Source: Promethearchaeota archaeon (GTDB lineage: Archaea; Asgardarchaeota; Lokiarchaeia; Sigynarchaeales; SOKP01). From it: a DNA stretch of 6,583 nucleotides. The DNA lies in NCBI GenBank assembly GCA_019057975.1, contig JAHLWJ010000253.1, positions 1 through 6,583 of the forward strand, in the 5' to 3' direction. Position numbers and translations under genes: made by a program. Below are positions 6,327-6,583 of the stretch, piece after piece (position 1 is the first letter of the stretch; the number at the start of each line of letters is the position of its first letter). The notes beneath the pieces are model-generated. The model saw nothing but the letters and a program-made list of their open reading frames with translations. It was not told the DNA's origin and searched no databases.

Positions 6327-6583
6327 TTAAAAAATTGTAATTTCGTTCTCCTCAAAACCCCATCTTCTAAGGATTTTTTCTGCATTTGATATAATATTCT
6401 CAATAAATTGTTTAATTGAGGTTTCTTCATTTACATGACCAACAGCCATGGAACCAATTGGGGAGTCTCGCAATTCCAGATGGAATATTTTCTTATAGAA
6501 TTTCTCATCGAAAATATCTTGGTATAACACTTGTTTTTTCCACGTTTCTGAAGCAGGACTTTCTTTTGTTGCCATTATTGCGC
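6327..6583 (-). CDS. nitronate monooxygenase family protein, C-terminal part (cut by window edge)
   Basis: The last 84 or so codons of a gene running off the right edge. The first Met, at 6575, would give an 82-residue protein, but the frame stays open to the edge (partial codon, Ala, Ile, Met). The text from that Met matches the interior of the flavoproteins in this window: MATKESPASETWKKQ corresponds to MATKECPIHDNLKQA in the 1803-2774 protein (residues 205-219). The end, GSMAVGHVNEETSIKQFIENI with NAEKILRRWGF, matches that protein's CGQGVGLVKDIPTVKELLDRI and EAEEVIQRL. So this is very probably the 3' end of a third nitronate monooxygenase / FabK-like gene, with the FMN-binding barrel outside the window. 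The tail after the ATKE motif is about 40 residues shorter than in the paralogue, and the usual GQ reads GH, so it belongs to a different branch. The alternative, a free-standing 82-residue protein, is less likely. Confidence 0.7.
   Translation of the reverse strand, partial: AIMATKESPASETWKKQVLYQDIFDEKFYKKIFHLELRDSPIGSMAVGHVNEETSIKQFIENIISNAEKILRRWGFEENEITIF

Noticed and set aside
6327..6575. A complete 82-residue gene starting at the Met at 6575
   Set aside because: The frame continues open to the window edge, and the sequence from this Met matches the interior and C-terminus of nitronate monooxygenase-family proteins, so it is treated as partial.

Overview
This AT-rich window encodes five proteins. 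One is on the plus strand (190-1221). The other four are on the minus strand, in transcription order: a right-edge partial gene (6327-6583), a 1105-residue membrane protein (2930-6247), a flavin-dependent TIM-barrel protein (1803-2774) and a small hotdog thioesterase (1294-1719). The plus-strand gene converges on the thioesterase across a 72-base gap. No tRNA, rRNA, CRISPR array, insertion sequence or phage gene was seen.

The organism looks archaeal. Intergenic gaps hold hairpin-free T-tracts placed as archaeal terminators would be, and A/T boxes preceded by GAAA that look like BRE/TATA elements; ribosome binding sites are weak or absent. The large protein joins a cytosolic C/H zinc-finger-like head to a membrane protein carrying Fn3 and other beta domains outside. 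That style, with the low GC and the flavoprotein paralogues, suggests an Asgard (Lokiarchaeia-like) archaeon. This is inference; there is no rRNA or signature gene to confirm it, and a low-GC bacterium cannot be excluded.

Three of the five genes belong to the nitronate monooxygenase / 2-nitropropane dioxygenase / FabK-like FMN family: 190-1221 (canonical GGEGGGH motif), 1803-2774 (His of that motif replaced by Ala) and the cut gene at the right edge, whose visible C-terminus matches the ends of the other two. With the acyl-CoA thioesterase-like protein beside them, they hint at a small acyl-CoA/enoyl or nitronate redox neighbourhood, but a shared pathway is not demonstrated. T-tracts separate most of the minus-strand genes, so they are probably separate transcripts rather than one operon; only the junction 6248-6326 lacks a convincing terminator.

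The most unusual item is the UPF0182-family protein (2930-6247). It has the family's seven-helix membrane part and large outer domain, plus an extra N-terminal zinc-knuckle-like motif and a C-terminal Fn3 and beta-rich tail dense in N-glycosylation sequons. Its function is unknown.
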